From Marinobacter salexigens (GTDB taxonomy: Bacteria > Pseudomonadota > Gammaproteobacteria > Pseudomonadales > Oleiphilaceae), in assembly GCF_002806945.1 (NCBI RefSeq), contig NZ_NIHC01000004.1, positions 310,001-374,000 of the forward strand: a stretch of DNA of 64,000 nucleotides, written 5' to 3'. The notes under the pieces are model-generated. The model saw only the letters and a list, made by a program, of their open reading frames with translations, did no database searches and was not told the DNA's origin. Below are positions 17,714 through 27,082 of the stretch, one piece after another; within the stretch, counting starts at the first letter, position 1; every line of letters begins with the position of its first letter. The position numbers and the translations under genes are program-made.

Positions 17714-18463
17714 ATGCCCATTGCCATTCTGTTACTGATGCTCTGCTTACCCGGGATGGCCTGGGCCGGCTGGCTGTGGGGTGACGATGAGCCCGAACAG
17801 CGGGTTCAGGTTGTCGAGCCTTTTGTAGTCTGGCGCACTGGCCCTGCGGTGGGTTACCCGGTGTTCCACAGCAGCGAAAAGGGGGAATGGCTAACCCTGC
17901 TGCAACGGAAAACCGGCTGGATGAAAGTGCGGGATGGGAAGGGGCGTGAAGGTTGGGTAGCTGTGGCTGCTATAGCGCAAACCCAAGACGCAACCGGCGA
18001 ACGCGTCAATCTCAGCGTGCCGAATATGAATGCGTACAGTGAGCGCACCTTTGAAGCCGGAATTCTGATGGGGGAGTTTGAAGGCAACCCCGTAACCGCA
18101 GGCTACGGGGGATACTGGTTTACCCCCAATCTCGCGGCAGAATTGTCGGGCTCACAGGTGCTGGGTAGCGCCTCGGAGATACTCATGGTGAATGCCAATA
18201 TAGTGCACCAGCCGTTTCCCCATTTAAGAGTGTCACCCTATTTTACCCTTGGCGTCGGGCATATCTGGGTAGATCCGAAAGCAACACTGGCAGTGCCGGA
18301 AGAACGAGACAACAGCGTAGGCCATGCCGGTTTAGGTGTGCGTGTGTACATCACTGAACGGTATTTTATCCGGGCCGAGTTCAAGGACTACAAAGTCTTT
18401 ACCAGCCGATCAACCAACGAAGAAGCGACAGAATGGAAAATCGGACTAAGCATCTTTTTCTGA
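17714..18463 (+). CDS. Outer-membrane barrel protein with N-terminal SH3-like domain
   Basis: The protein has 249 residues and a signal peptide ending AWAG. Residues of about 28-92 look like a bacterial SH3 domain (RVQVVEPFVVWRTGPAVG, GWMKVRDGKGREGWV). Residues of about 110-249 show alternating hydrophobic strands and end in Phe-Phe, as expected for an outer-membrane beta-barrel. The combination resembles the small barrel family shared by myxobacteria and some gammaproteobacteria. The SH3 part may contact peptidoglycan or another partner. The next gene starts 31 bases before this one ends. Confidence 0.7.
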   Translation: MPIAILLLMLCLPGMAWAGWLWGDDEPEQRVQVVEPFVVWRTGPAVGYPVFHSSEKGEWLTLLQRKTGWMKVRDGKGREGWVAVAAIAQTQDATGERVNLSVPNMNAYSERTFEAGILMGEFEGNPVTAGYGGYWFTPNLAAELSGSQVLGSASEILMVNANIVHQPFPHLRVSPYFTLGVGHIWVDPKATLAVPEERDNSVGHAGLGVRVYITERYFIRAEFKDYKVFTSRSTNEEATEWKIGLSIFF

Positions 18464-19092
18464 CCGGGTTTTGCCTGGCACAGGTCATGGCATTCGCGCC
18501 TCAGGTATTCGCGCAGGAGAGCGCCGAACGCGATGATCGGCCTTTGATTGAGCCCGATGTAAAACCCGTGCCGGTCAATGAGGCGCTGATTGATACCGAG
18601 AACTTCGAGATCGGCGGCTTTCTGGGCGTGATCAATATTGAAGATTTCGAATCGTCGTTTGTCTATGGCGGCAAGCTTACCTATCACCTGAGCGAATCCT
18701 TCTTTTTTGAGGCAGGAATCGGCTTTGCGGAAGGTGGCGAGACCAGCTTTGAAAATCTGGCGGGTAATGTGCAGGTGCTGACCGATAGTGAACGTGAGTA
18801 CCGCTATTACAACATCAACCTGGGCTATAACCTTCTGCCGGGCCAAGCGTTTTTTAGCGAGAACTACGCATTCAATACCAATTTCTATCTGATTGCCGGC
18901 GCGGGCGCCACGGATTTTGGCGGCGATACCCGCTTTACCGTCAACGCCGGAGCAGGTTATCAGGTTTTACTCACAGACAGCCTTGCCATAGATATCGGCG
19001 TGCGCCAGCACTACTACCGCATCGATGTGGTAGGGGCTGAGAAAACCTCCATGAACACTGAAATCCGTACCGGATTGTCAGTATTTTTCTGA
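18433..19092 (+). CDS. Small outer-membrane beta-barrel protein
   Basis: This 219-residue protein has a signal peptide (about 1-28, ending VFAQ). After a short linker, residues of about 57-219 form alternating strands (GGFLGVINIEDFESSFVYGG, YLIAGAGATDFGG) ending in Val-Phe-Phe. It is the same kind of barrel as its upstream neighbour but lacks the SH3 part, which suggests duplication and divergence or a heteromeric pair. The gene overlaps the upstream one by 31 bases in another frame. A start at 18487 would avoid the overlap but would remove the signal peptide's basic region. Confidence 0.72.
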   Translation: MENRTKHLFLTGFCLAQVMAFAPQVFAQESAERDDRPLIEPDVKPVPVNEALIDTENFEIGGFLGVINIEDFESSFVYGGKLTYHLSESFFFEAGIGFAEGGETSFENLAGNVQVLTDSEREYRYYNINLGYNLLPGQAFFSENYAFNTNFYLIAGAGATDFGGDTRFTVNAGAGYQVLLTDSLAIDIGVRQHYYRIDVVGAEKTSMNTEIRTGLSVFF

Positions 19093-19109
19093 ACACAGGA
19101 GCCATTTAG

Positions 19110-19607
19110 ATGAACAACCCGGTTATAGCCATAGCTCTGGCTCTCACATTGTCCGGCGCTGCAATGAGCGTTCAGGCAGACGCCATCAATGTCCCGGCTC
19201 CGGACTTCACGCTGGAAAGCCGAAGCGGAGACAACATTCGCCTGGAAGATCATCGTGGTGAAGTGGTCATGCTTAACTTCTGGGCCTCCTGGTGCGGCCC
19301 CTGCCGGCAGGAAATGCCCCTGATGGATGACATTTACAGTCGCTATCAGGATCTGGGCTTCACCATTCTTGCGGTGAATGTGGATGAGAACCGCGATGAG
19401 GCTTTGCGTTTTCTGGAAAAAGTGCCGGTGGATTATCCCATTTTGTACGATCCTGAAAGCTCAGTGAGCCAGCTTTACGAAGTGCCGGCCATGCCCACAA
19501 CCGTGATGATCGATCGCGATGGCAACGCCCGCTACATTCATTACGGCTACAAGCCGGGCTACGAAGTTGAGTACGAAGCCCAGATCAGAGAACTGGTGCG
19601 AGAGTGA
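19110..19607 (+). CDS. TlpA/ResA-type periplasmic thioredoxin
   Basis: This 165-residue thiol-disulfide oxidoreductase has a signal peptide ending near QADA and a WCGPC active site (C62, C65). The cis-proline loop is visible as VPAMPTTVMIDRDG. TlpA/ResA proteins reduce disulfides in exported proteins, often apocytochromes or metal-site proteins. Here it sits among CxxCH proteins and directly before a DUF4266 lipoprotein ending in Cys-Gly-Cys, so those are the likely clients. Confidence 0.88.
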   Translation: MNNPVIAIALALTLSGAAMSVQADAINVPAPDFTLESRSGDNIRLEDHRGEVVMLNFWASWCGPCRQEMPLMDDIYSRYQDLGFTILAVNVDENRDEALRFLEKVPVDYPILYDPESSVSQLYEVPAMPTTVMIDRDGNARYIHYGYKPGYEVEYEAQIRELVRE

Positions 19608-19627
19608 TTCCCGAGCGGGTAAGCGTT

Positions 19628-19864
19628 ATGCGCAAACTGACCATCATCGCGCCTTTGCTATTGGCGCTGCTGCTTTCAGCAACGGCCGGGTGCAGCTCTG
19701 TCGAACCATGGGTCAAGCCTTATGAGAGGGATCGCCTGGCGGATCCGATCATGAGCCTGAGCCGCCATGGCAAAGCAGATTCCTACATTAACCACGTGTA
19801 CCAGGCGAGGGAGTCGGCTCGTGGGGCGGAAGGTGGCGCAGGAGGTGGCTGTGGTTGTAACTGA
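19628..19864 (+). CDS. DUF4266 lipoprotein with C-terminal Cys-Gly-Cys
   Basis: This 78-residue protein has a lipoprotein-like signal (ATAGC, C22). The short core WVKPYERDRLADPIMSL is the hallmark of DUF4266. A glycine-rich tail ends GGGCGCN. The function is unknown; DUF4266 genes usually sit beside DUF3570, TlpA and often ApbE genes. The ATG at 19628 is preferred over the GTG at 19604, which lacks a binding site and overlaps the tlpA stop. The codons of the Gly/Cys tail also contain the ribosome-binding site of the next gene. Confidence 0.8.
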   Translation: MRKLTIIAPLLLALLLSATAGCSSVEPWVKPYERDRLADPIMSLSRHGKADSYINHVYQARESARGAEGGAGGGCGCN

Positions 19865-21002
19865 ACGCGCTCCTGTGGCCTTGCTGTTTCTCGTATTGAT
19901 GGCGGCGTCTTCGTTTGCCCAGGCAGCAACCCTGCCAGTGGATAACGTGGATCTGTTTTATCACCGGTACGACGGCGGCGGTATGGAGATTGATGGCCCC
20001 GTAGTGCTTGCGCGCAAAAGTGTAGGCCCTCAGGTGTCTGTGTCCGGCCAGTATTACGTGGACATGGTGTCGGCGGCCTCGATAGATGTTTTAGCCACCG
20101 CCAGCGCCTATAAAGAAGAGCGAACTGAATACACACTGGGCGTAGATTACTTGTACGACCGGGCCATTATGAGCCTGGGCTTTACCAACAGTTCAGAGAA
20201 CGATTACGAAGCCAACACACTCTACTTCACCGTTAGCCAGGAGTTTTTTGGTGGCATGTCCACGGTCACCCTTGGCTATGCGGCCGGCTGGGATGAGGTT
20301 GGAAAGCGCGGTAACGACAGCTTCAGTGAAGAGGCAGATCGCCGTAACTATCAGTTGGGCTTTAGCCAAGTGCTGACCCGCAACCTGCTAGTCGGGCTTG
20401 ATCTGGAAGTGGTCACAGATGAAGGTTTTCTGCAGAACCCCTACCGCCAGAACCGTTATCTCGACCCCAACGATGCCACTGCGTTCTTGTACCAACCTGA
20501 GCGTTACCCGGAAACCCGAACCAGTACCGCGGTGGCCGCGAGAGCCATGTACCACTTGCCGTATCGAGCCTCTATCCGGGGCGAATACCGATACTTCACA
20601 GACACCTGGGGTATAAACGCGCACACCATTGAGTTGGGTTATGTGCATGCCTTGAACCAGCATTGGTCACTGGAAGGATCAGTGCGCTACTACACCCAGG
20701 GCGAGGCGGATTTTTACAGTGATCTCTATGCCTATGAAAATTCACAGACTCATTTGGCAAGAGACAAGGAAATGAGCTCTTTTTCGGGCACAACCTTTGG
20801 CACCGGCGCAGTGTACGAGTGGAAGCAAACATCCCTGCCGGGCATCAAGCGGCTGCAGTTCAGCCTGTTACTGGATTGGTTGAATTTCGATTATGACAAC
20901 TTCCGGGATGTCACTGCGGAAGGCAATTATCTACCGGGCCAAGAGCCGCTTTATTCATTCGATGCGCTGGTAACCCGGGCATCACTGATTCTCGAATACT
21001 GA
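19851..21002 (+). CDS. DUF3570 outer-membrane beta-barrel protein
   Basis: This 383-residue protein has a signal peptide (LLFLVLMAASSFAQA). The rest is strand-rich with many aromatic residues and a C-terminal aromatic (SLILEY), as expected for a barrel of about a dozen or more strands. The N-terminal part VDLFYHRYDGGGMEIDGP is typical of DUF3570. The GTG at 19851 was chosen because AGGAGG (19840-19845) lies five bases before it; this puts the start inside the DUF4266 gene (14-base overlap) and couples the two. A GTG at 19833 or ATG at 19767 would add residues in front of the signal peptide. Confidence 0.78.
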   Translation: MVVTERAPVALLFLVLMAASSFAQAATLPVDNVDLFYHRYDGGGMEIDGPVVLARKSVGPQVSVSGQYYVDMVSAASIDVLATASAYKEERTEYTLGVDYLYDRAIMSLGFTNSSENDYEANTLYFTVSQEFFGGMSTVTLGYAAGWDEVGKRGNDSFSEEADRRNYQLGFSQVLTRNLLVGLDLEVVTDEGFLQNPYRQNRYLDPNDATAFLYQPERYPETRTSTAVAARAMYHLPYRASIRGEYRYFTDTWGINAHTIELGYVHALNQHWSLEGSVRYYTQGEADFYSDLYAYENSQTHLARDKEMSSFSGTTFGTGAVYEWKQTSLPGIKRLQFSLLLDWLNFDYDNFRDVTAEGNYLPGQEPLYSFDALVTRASLILEY

Positions 21003-21021
21003 GTTTGCAGGAAACCTGACT

Positions 21022-21567
21022 ATGACGGATTCACTGAAGACAATGGTTGTCGGCCTTCTGGCTGCACTCATGGTGCTCACGAGTGGGAGCGTGTTGGCGC
21101 AAACAGCGCCGGCCGACGACAGCAAAGCAGTTGCAGAACAGGTTCAGGATCTCAAAAAGAAAGTGATTCGCCTGAACCGGGATCTTTTTATTCTGGAAGA
21201 AGACCTGCTGTTCCCCGCAAGCACACAGTTTGCGGTGTTTCTCAGTGTTGATGCGGGCAAGTTTCTGCAACTGGATGCGGTAAAGCTAAAGGTCAACGGC
21301 GATATTGTGGCGTCTCATCTTTACACCGAGCGCCAGGTTACAGCCCTTGAGCGGGGTGGCATGCAGCGCTTGTACATTGGCAACCTGAAAACCGGCACCC
21401 ATGAAGTGACAGCCTTCGTGGAAGGCATCGGGCCGAACAACCGCGCTTACAAACAAGCAGCTACTTTCTCATTTGAAAAAGGCACGGATACCGCGGCCCT
21501 GGAAATTCGCATTGAGGATCGTTCGTCAGATTACCAACCCATGGTGTCCATAGTGGAGTGGGAGTGA
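21022..21567 (+). CDS. Secreted coiled-coil protein with beta-rich C-terminal domain, unknown function
   Basis: This 181-residue protein has a signal peptide ending VLAQ. Residues of about 35-62 form a short coiled coil (VAEQVQDLKKKVIRLNRD). The rest is beta-rich (LDAVKLKVNGDIVASHLY, GTHEVTAFVEG), resembling an Ig-like or carboxypeptidase-regulatory fold. I do not recognise a named family. Its stop overlaps the GTG of the first TPR gene, so it belongs to the TPR/motor group rather than the DUF3570 group. It is probably a periplasmic scaffold. Confidence 0.6.
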   Translation: MTDSLKTMVVGLLAALMVLTSGSVLAQTAPADDSKAVAEQVQDLKKKVIRLNRDLFILEEDLLFPASTQFAVFLSVDAGKFLQLDAVKLKVNGDIVASHLYTERQVTALERGGMQRLYIGNLKTGTHEVTAFVEGIGPNNRAYKQAATFSFEKGTDTAALEIRIEDRSSDYQPMVSIVEWE

Positions 21568-23561
21568 TAAAGAACCTGACACTCAGCTCAAAGTTAAAAA
21601 AGCCCGGAACAGGCATGCGTCTGGCTGCGGTCGCTGTCGGCTGCCTGGCGCTATTATTCAATGCGCCAATTGCCACTTCAGAGGAGTCACCAGAGCGGGC
21701 CAAAGATCTTGCCTATGGCTGGGTGCTTTACAACTACCACCAGGGCGAGGCGTTTGAAGCCCTCACTCTGCTGGATGTAGCCCGTGAACGGGGTGGAATC
21801 CGTGGCCACGGCGACTATCCGGAACTGGTGGAAGTTGGGCTGATGCTGTCTTACGGCATGACCCGTGAAGCCCGTGAGCTTTTCACGGGGTTGCTCGAAG
21901 ATGAAAAAAATGACCCCGGTGTAAAGCTCACGCCTGAAGTGCGTAGCCAGGCCTGGTTTTATCTGGGCAAGGTGTTTTACCTCGAAGGTGATTACCCGCT
22001 GGCCTACGAAAACCTTCAGCGCGTTGATTCCGACGTTTTGGAAGAAGCGGACGCCGCGCTCTACGCAGAATGGCTATACCTCAGAGCACAGTTAGCCATG
22101 ATGTCTGACAGCTTCCGTGGTGATTTGAATGACCAGGTTGGTGATGAACCCCTGATTGAACACCTGCGCCAACGACTGACAGATTCCAGCCCATGGGCTC
22201 ATTACCTGAACTACAACCTCGCTATGGCTCAGGTCGACGCTAATGATTTCACGGCAGCCCAGCAGAGCCTGCGAGAGCTCACTGCGGCTATGGAAGGCGA
22301 GACCCCTGGCGGCGAACTGCTTTCGGAGCACCAGGCCTTACTGGATAAAACCCGGCTTTCCCTCGCCCGTTTGTACCTCAGGGATGGCGAGTTTGATAAG
22401 GCAGTGGCACTGCTGGGCACCATGCCTCTGGATGGCGTGTTCGCCGACCGGGCCTTGTTTGATTATGCCGTCGCAGCGGCAGGCCAGGGAGAGATGCAAA
22501 GCGCTCTGAATGCGTTGGGTGCACTCTCCCAACGTGCACTCTTTCTGCCCTGGAGACAGCAGATTCCCTATGCAAAGGGCTATGTGCTTGAACAGATGGG
22601 GCAGCACCCTGAGGCACTGGAAGCATTTGCTCAAGCGGCGGCGCACTACGAAGCCCGTGTGGATGAGCTGATGGCTTCCCGGCAAGCACTGACCGAAGAG
22701 AGCCTGATGTCGCGCTTGAGCTTTCTTAGGGACAGCGATGAAATAACTACCGATGCCTACGGTCGTCTTCGGGTAACACCTGCGGATTTCGGGCTTTCAG
22801 AAATTCTGGCAGCGGAGCCATTCCAGCAGGCACTGAAGGAGCTGAACGAACTCTACCGAATGCAGGCACTGTTGAACCAGCGAGAGCGCCAACTCAGCAC
22901 GTTTGAAACCATGCTTGAAACCCGGCAGATGCAAAGGGAACGCCGAAGTGCCGAGGCGCGCCTGGAACTGGAACAGCAGCAACCGGACGAGTGGCTTCAA
23001 CAGCTCAGCGCATTTCGAGTGGCCATTGACGCAGCCCTTGCACAAGAGAATGCCGAATTCTTCATGACCACAGAACAGAAGGCACTGAAAGCCCGTTTAG
23101 GCAAAGTTGCCGCCACCCTTGAGCAGTTACCAGACGATGAGCGCACTGCCAGCCAGCGAAGAAAGTATCTGAGAATGAAGGCCTACTTCGACTGGACAGT
23201 AGCCAATGATTACGGTGTGAACCGCTGGGCAGCACAGAAGGAACTGCGAGAGCTAACGGAAGAGATGGCGCGTTTTCAGGCCCAAAGATTCGGGGTGGAA
23301 ACTCTGACAGCAGACGACAGCGAGCATAGCGAGCTGGCGGGCAGGCTGGCTAACAAGTCCTTGGAGCTGCAAGAGCTGAAAACCCAGGTGCAAACGGCGT
23401 TGGGCGAGGCCCGAGGCATATTGATGAACCGGTTGGATGATGCCTTGCAACAACAAAGTGATGAGGTTCGCCGTTACCTTGTGGCCTCACGCCATGCCCA
23501 GGCTCGGCTGGCTGACCAGTTGTTCCGGGCAGGACAGGGTGTGGAGGCCGCTAATGATTAG
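21564..23561 (+). CDS. Large secreted TPR protein with coiled-coil tail
   Basis: This 665-residue protein has a probable signal peptide (hydrophobic stretch about 20-37). The N-terminal 380 residues form TPR-like helical pairs (AWFYLGKVFYLEGDYPLAYENL, LARLYLRDGEFDKAVALLG). The C-terminal 270 residues are rich in Glu, Gln and Arg and predicted to be coiled coil. The GTG at 21564 overlaps the upstream TGA and follows GGAG by five bases; an ATG at 21615 would give a cleaner signal peptide but has no clear binding site. It overlaps the next gene by 8 bases. A scaffold role in an envelope complex is inferred. Confidence 0.68.
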   Translation: MIKNLTLSSKLKKPGTGMRLAAVAVGCLALLFNAPIATSEESPERAKDLAYGWVLYNYHQGEAFEALTLLDVARERGGIRGHGDYPELVEVGLMLSYGMTREARELFTGLLEDEKNDPGVKLTPEVRSQAWFYLGKVFYLEGDYPLAYENLQRVDSDVLEEADAALYAEWLYLRAQLAMMSDSFRGDLNDQVGDEPLIEHLRQRLTDSSPWAHYLNYNLAMAQVDANDFTAAQQSLRELTAAMEGETPGGELLSEHQALLDKTRLSLARLYLRDGEFDKAVALLGTMPLDGVFADRALFDYAVAAAGQGEMQSALNALGALSQRALFLPWRQQIPYAKGYVLEQMGQHPEALEAFAQAAAHYEARVDELMASRQALTEESLMSRLSFLRDSDEITTDAYGRLRVTPADFGLSEILAAEPFQQALKELNELYRMQALLNQRERQLSTFETMLETRQMQRERRSAEARLELEQQQPDEWLQQLSAFRVAIDAALAQENAEFFMTTEQKALKARLGKVAATLEQLPDDERTASQRRKYLRMKAYFDWTVANDYGVNRWAAQKELRELTEEMARFQAQRFGVETLTADDSEHSELAGRLANKSLELQELKTQVQTALGEARGILMNRLDDALQQQSDEVRRYLVASRHAQARLADQLFRAGQGVEAAND

Positions 23562-26493
23562 CCGGAACCTCAACACTCGTCGTGATGGCCGTGGTGCTTT
23601 TGCGGTGTTGGCCAAGGGGCTTGTGCCCGTATTGGTGGCTATGTTGTTAGCTGGCTGCCAAGCACTCGGGTTGGGGCAGGGCGATGGAGAAATGCCTGCA
23701 GCCCGGCCAGGAACCCTGGCTTCCTTGACCCCGATAAAGCTCGACCGGGAAACAGATCCGGCAGTGGTTGAGGCTCAGGCCGGGCAGATGCCAGCGGGCA
23801 GTGTTTCCCTTGAGTCGGTTATGCAGAGCTACCGGGATTTGTTGCCCCTGGTGGACGACCCCCTCAAGCAGGTCACTATCCGGCATCGCCTTGCGGATCT
23901 CGAGTTCGCCCGCGCAGAACGCATAATGACCGATACCGCCGAAGATGATCTGTCTGGCTCTATTGCAGCCTACACTGGCCTGCTGGCGGAATATCCGGAT
24001 CGTGAAGGGAATGACCAGATCTACTACCAGTTGGCCCGAGCCTGGGAGCTACGCGGCATGACCGTTGAGCAGCTGGCCGCGCTGGATGCATTGGTCACAC
24101 ACTACCCGGATTCTGCTTACTGGGTTGAGGCCCAGTTCCGGCGCGGGGATATTCTGTTTATCAACGGTCGCTATGCGGAAGCGGAACAAGCGTTTGAAGA
24201 GGTCACTCTGGTGAGCGCTGACCGTAGTGAAGATCCTTCCTTTTTGCTGAATGGCTATTACATGAAAGGCTGGAGCCAGTTCAAGCAGGGCGACTATCAA
24301 CAGGCCTTATACAGCTATGTTGAGGTGCTGGATTTGGTTATGCCGGTAGAACAGGGCGCAGAACCACCAGACCAACGTTATCAGACCCTCACGGAAGACC
24401 TGTTTCGGGTTGTGGGCCTGTCGCTGTCTTACCTCGATGGTGCGGAAACCCTGCAAGCACTGTTTCGACAAGTGGGCAGCCGGCCCTATGAAGTACTGGT
24501 TTACCATCGCTACAGTAACCTGCTGATTGAGCGGGAGCGCTACAGCGATGCGGTTGACGTGTTTGATGCCTATATCGACGAGCACCCGGAAAGCCCCTGG
24601 GCTCCGCGGTATCACATGCAGGCCATGAGTACCCTTGAGCTGGCAGGCTTCGACAAAGCCATTCCGGCTCGCAAAGCCGAGTTCATAGAAAACTATGGCA
24701 TCTACAGCGATTACTGGCCAGAGACGGATATGGAAACGCTCGCCTATATCGAAACCCAGCTGGAAACTCTGTTACCAGAACTGGCCGATCGTCACTATCT
24801 GCTGGCTGGGGAAGCCGCGGCAGGCCAGGGCAAGTTGAACGATAACGCAGAACAGCACTATCGCCAGGCGGCGGCTTACTATTCTGAATTTGCCGCCACT
24901 TTCCCGAATCACCCGCGCACCCCTGAACGCTTGTTCCTCTTGGCTGAAACCTATGTGGAGCTGGAAGAGTGGCAAGATGCCATTCAGTCGTTTGAGCGGG
25001 TTGCCTATGATTTCCCGGCCGCAGGCAAGATGCCCGAGCGTGCTGCAGAAGCTGGCTACGCTTCCGTATTGGCCTTCCGTGAATACGCAGAGACCTGGCT
25101 GGACGAACCAACGCAAAACCTGTTTGCCCTGCAGGAAATGCAGCAGCTTAATCGCCTCAGATTTGTGAATGCCTACCCCGAAGACCCCCGTGCGCCGGGC
25201 GTGTACTACATTGCTTTGCAGCGGGAGTTTGATCAGCAACACCTTGAAGAGGTTATCCCCATGGCCGGTCGCCTGGCCACCTGGCAGCCGGCAGCTGATC
25301 CTGTTCTGGTAACCGAGGCGCTGTTGCTGGCAGGCCACAGCCTGTTTGAATTGGGCCGGTATGGGGAAGCTGAGCAGTCATACCGGGACGCGCTTTCCAT
25401 GATGCCCCTTGAAGATGAAAGGCGACCTGGCATTCAGGAGAACATGGCGGCTTCTGTATTCCGGCAGGCAGAACAGTTAGCCGAGGCTGGCAGCCTGGAT
25501 TTGGCGGTGAGCGAATACCTGCGTGTTGGGCAGGTTGCGCCCGCGTCTGTGTTGAATGCCAACGCACAATACGATGCGGCCTCTCTGCTTATAGGCGCAG
25601 CACGGTGGGACGAGGCAATAGGTGTGTTGACCGGTTTCCGCTCAGCGTTCCTGGAGCATGAACTGGCGGCTACAGTGCCTGCCAAACTGGCCTTTGCTTA
25701 CCGGGAAACGGAGCAGTGGGAAAAGGCCGGCGACGAGTTAAACCTTATGGTGGCTATGGCAACCACGCCCCAGGAACGCCGGGAAAACCTGCAAATTGCG
25801 GCAGAGCTATACGACAAAGCCGGCAATGAATCCAAGGCAATCGACACCTGGCGCAGTTACGCAAATCGCTATCCGGAACCTGCAGACATGTATATGGAAG
25901 CCGCCAACCGGCTGGCAGAGCTCTATCAAGAGCGGGATGATCTTGATCGCCGGGATTACTGGCTCCAGAAGCAGATGGATAAAGTGGATGACAACCCTGG
26001 GGGTGCAGATGACCGAATGCGCTACCTGGCAGCCTCTGCCTCTGCCATTTTGGCGCGGGATGCTCTGGCGCGTTACGACAGCATTCGCCTGACCTTGCCT
26101 CTGAACAAGAGCATGGTGGCTAAAACCAATGCTCTGGAAGCGGCGGTGAACGCCTATCAGAAAACCGCCAGTTACGGCATTTCATCGTTTGCCACGGAAG
26201 CAGGCTATCAGATTGCCCATATATACAGCCGCCTGGGCGTAGATCTGATGGATTCAGAGCGCCCGGAAGGGCTTAGCCAACTGGAACTCGCCCAATACGA
26301 GTTACTGCTGGAAGAACAGGCCTATCCGTTCGAAGACAATGCCATTGATATCCATGAGCAGAACATCCGCCGGGCCCGCGAGGGCATCTTTGATGAATGG
26401 GTGAAGCGCAGTTATGAATCCTTGCGCCGCTTGCTTCCCGGTCGCTATAACAAACCCGAGGTTACCGCTGGAGTCGTCAATGATTTGGGGTAG
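23554..26493 (+). CDS. Very large TPR lipoprotein
   Basis: This 979-residue lipoprotein (LLAGC, C35) consists largely of tetratricopeptide-type repeats, for example YYQLARAWELRGMTVEQL, FRRGDILFINGRYAEAEQAF and EALLLAGHSLFELGRYGEAE. Some resemble the outer-membrane lipoprotein TPRs of the YfgC/BamD/Tol-Pal accessory type. It starts inside the previous gene (8-base overlap) and ends inside the next (14-base overlap), so the three TPR genes are tightly coupled. Size and position fit a large periplasmic scaffold, like the big TPR proteins of the Glt/Nfs machinery; that relation is inferred. Confidence 0.72.
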   Translation: MISRNLNTRRDGRGAFAVLAKGLVPVLVAMLLAGCQALGLGQGDGEMPAARPGTLASLTPIKLDRETDPAVVEAQAGQMPAGSVSLESVMQSYRDLLPLVDDPLKQVTIRHRLADLEFARAERIMTDTAEDDLSGSIAAYTGLLAEYPDREGNDQIYYQLARAWELRGMTVEQLAALDALVTHYPDSAYWVEAQFRRGDILFINGRYAEAEQAFEEVTLVSADRSEDPSFLLNGYYMKGWSQFKQGDYQQALYSYVEVLDLVMPVEQGAEPPDQRYQTLTEDLFRVVGLSLSYLDGAETLQALFRQVGSRPYEVLVYHRYSNLLIERERYSDAVDVFDAYIDEHPESPWAPRYHMQAMSTLELAGFDKAIPARKAEFIENYGIYSDYWPETDMETLAYIETQLETLLPELADRHYLLAGEAAAGQGKLNDNAEQHYRQAAAYYSEFAATFPNHPRTPERLFLLAETYVELEEWQDAIQSFERVAYDFPAAGKMPERAAEAGYASVLAFREYAETWLDEPTQNLFALQEMQQLNRLRFVNAYPEDPRAPGVYYIALQREFDQQHLEEVIPMAGRLATWQPAADPVLVTEALLLAGHSLFELGRYGEAEQSYRDALSMMPLEDERRPGIQENMAASVFRQAEQLAEAGSLDLAVSEYLRVGQVAPASVLNANAQYDAASLLIGAARWDEAIGVLTGFRSAFLEHELAATVPAKLAFAYRETEQWEKAGDELNLMVAMATTPQERRENLQIAAELYDKAGNESKAIDTWRSYANRYPEPADMYMEAANRLAELYQERDDLDRRDYWLQKQMDKVDDNPGGADDRMRYLAASASAILARDALARYDSIRLTLPLNKSMVAKTNALEAAVNAYQKTASYGISSFATEAGYQIAHIYSRLGVDLMDSERPEGLSQLELAQYELLLEEQAYPFEDNAIDIHEQNIRRAREGIFDEWVKRSYESLRRLLPGRYNKPEVTAGVVNDLG

Positions 26494-27067
26494 CAAACTG
26501 GTCTCAGCGTTTGTCTTGTTCTTGCTGCTGGGTGGCTGCGCGCTGGCACCAGAGGGAGAGGTGGCGCCTGATGAGGCAGCAGCATCTGCTGTAGAAGCGG
26601 AAATACGATTGCAGGAGGCATTTTCACAAGCAGTAGTGCTAATGGAAAATGGAGATGTTGATGAGGCCAGAGTGCGGTTTGAGAAACTGGCAGCAGAACA
26701 TCCCGACCGCAGCGGGCCCATAGCTAATCTGGGACTCCTGGCGATGCAGGCGGGTGATATGGAGTTGGCACAACTGAGGTTTGAGCAGGTTCTGGTTCTG
26801 GATCAATCGCATTTGGTTGCTCTCAACAACCTTGGTGTTATTGCCAGGCACTCAGGCGAATTCACCTTGGCTGACGCACGTTACCGCGAAGCTCTTGCGG
26901 TAGACCCAGACTACTTGCCAGCCGTACTTAATCTAGCATTTTTGCTCGATATATACCTGGGCAAGCCTGAACAGGCGCTGCCTTTGTATGAACAGTATAA
27001 AGAGCTTGCTGAAGAGCCGGATCCGCGGCTGAAGGATTGGATATTCGATGCGAAAAACAGAATCTGA
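26480..27067 (+). CDS. Small TPR lipoprotein
   Basis: This 195-residue lipoprotein (LLGGC, C20) has about four canonical TPR units: AVVLMENGDVDEARVRFEKL, NLGLLAMQAGDMELAQLRFE, LNNLGVIARHSGEFTLADARY and LNLAFLLDIYLGKPEQALPL. It overlaps the large TPR gene by 14 bases. Small TPR lipoproteins of this sort are regular neighbours of ExbB/ExbD/AgmX genes. A docking role at the inner leaflet of the outer membrane is inferred. Confidence 0.78.
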   Translation: MIWGSKLVSAFVLFLLLGGCALAPEGEVAPDEAAASAVEAEIRLQEAFSQAVVLMENGDVDEARVRFEKLAAEHPDRSGPIANLGLLAMQAGDMELAQLRFEQVLVLDQSHLVALNNLGVIARHSGEFTLADARYREALAVDPDYLPAVLNLAFLLDIYLGKPEQALPLYEQYKELAEEPDPRLKDWIFDAKNRI

Positions 27068-27082
27068 CGCAAGAGGCAAAGC

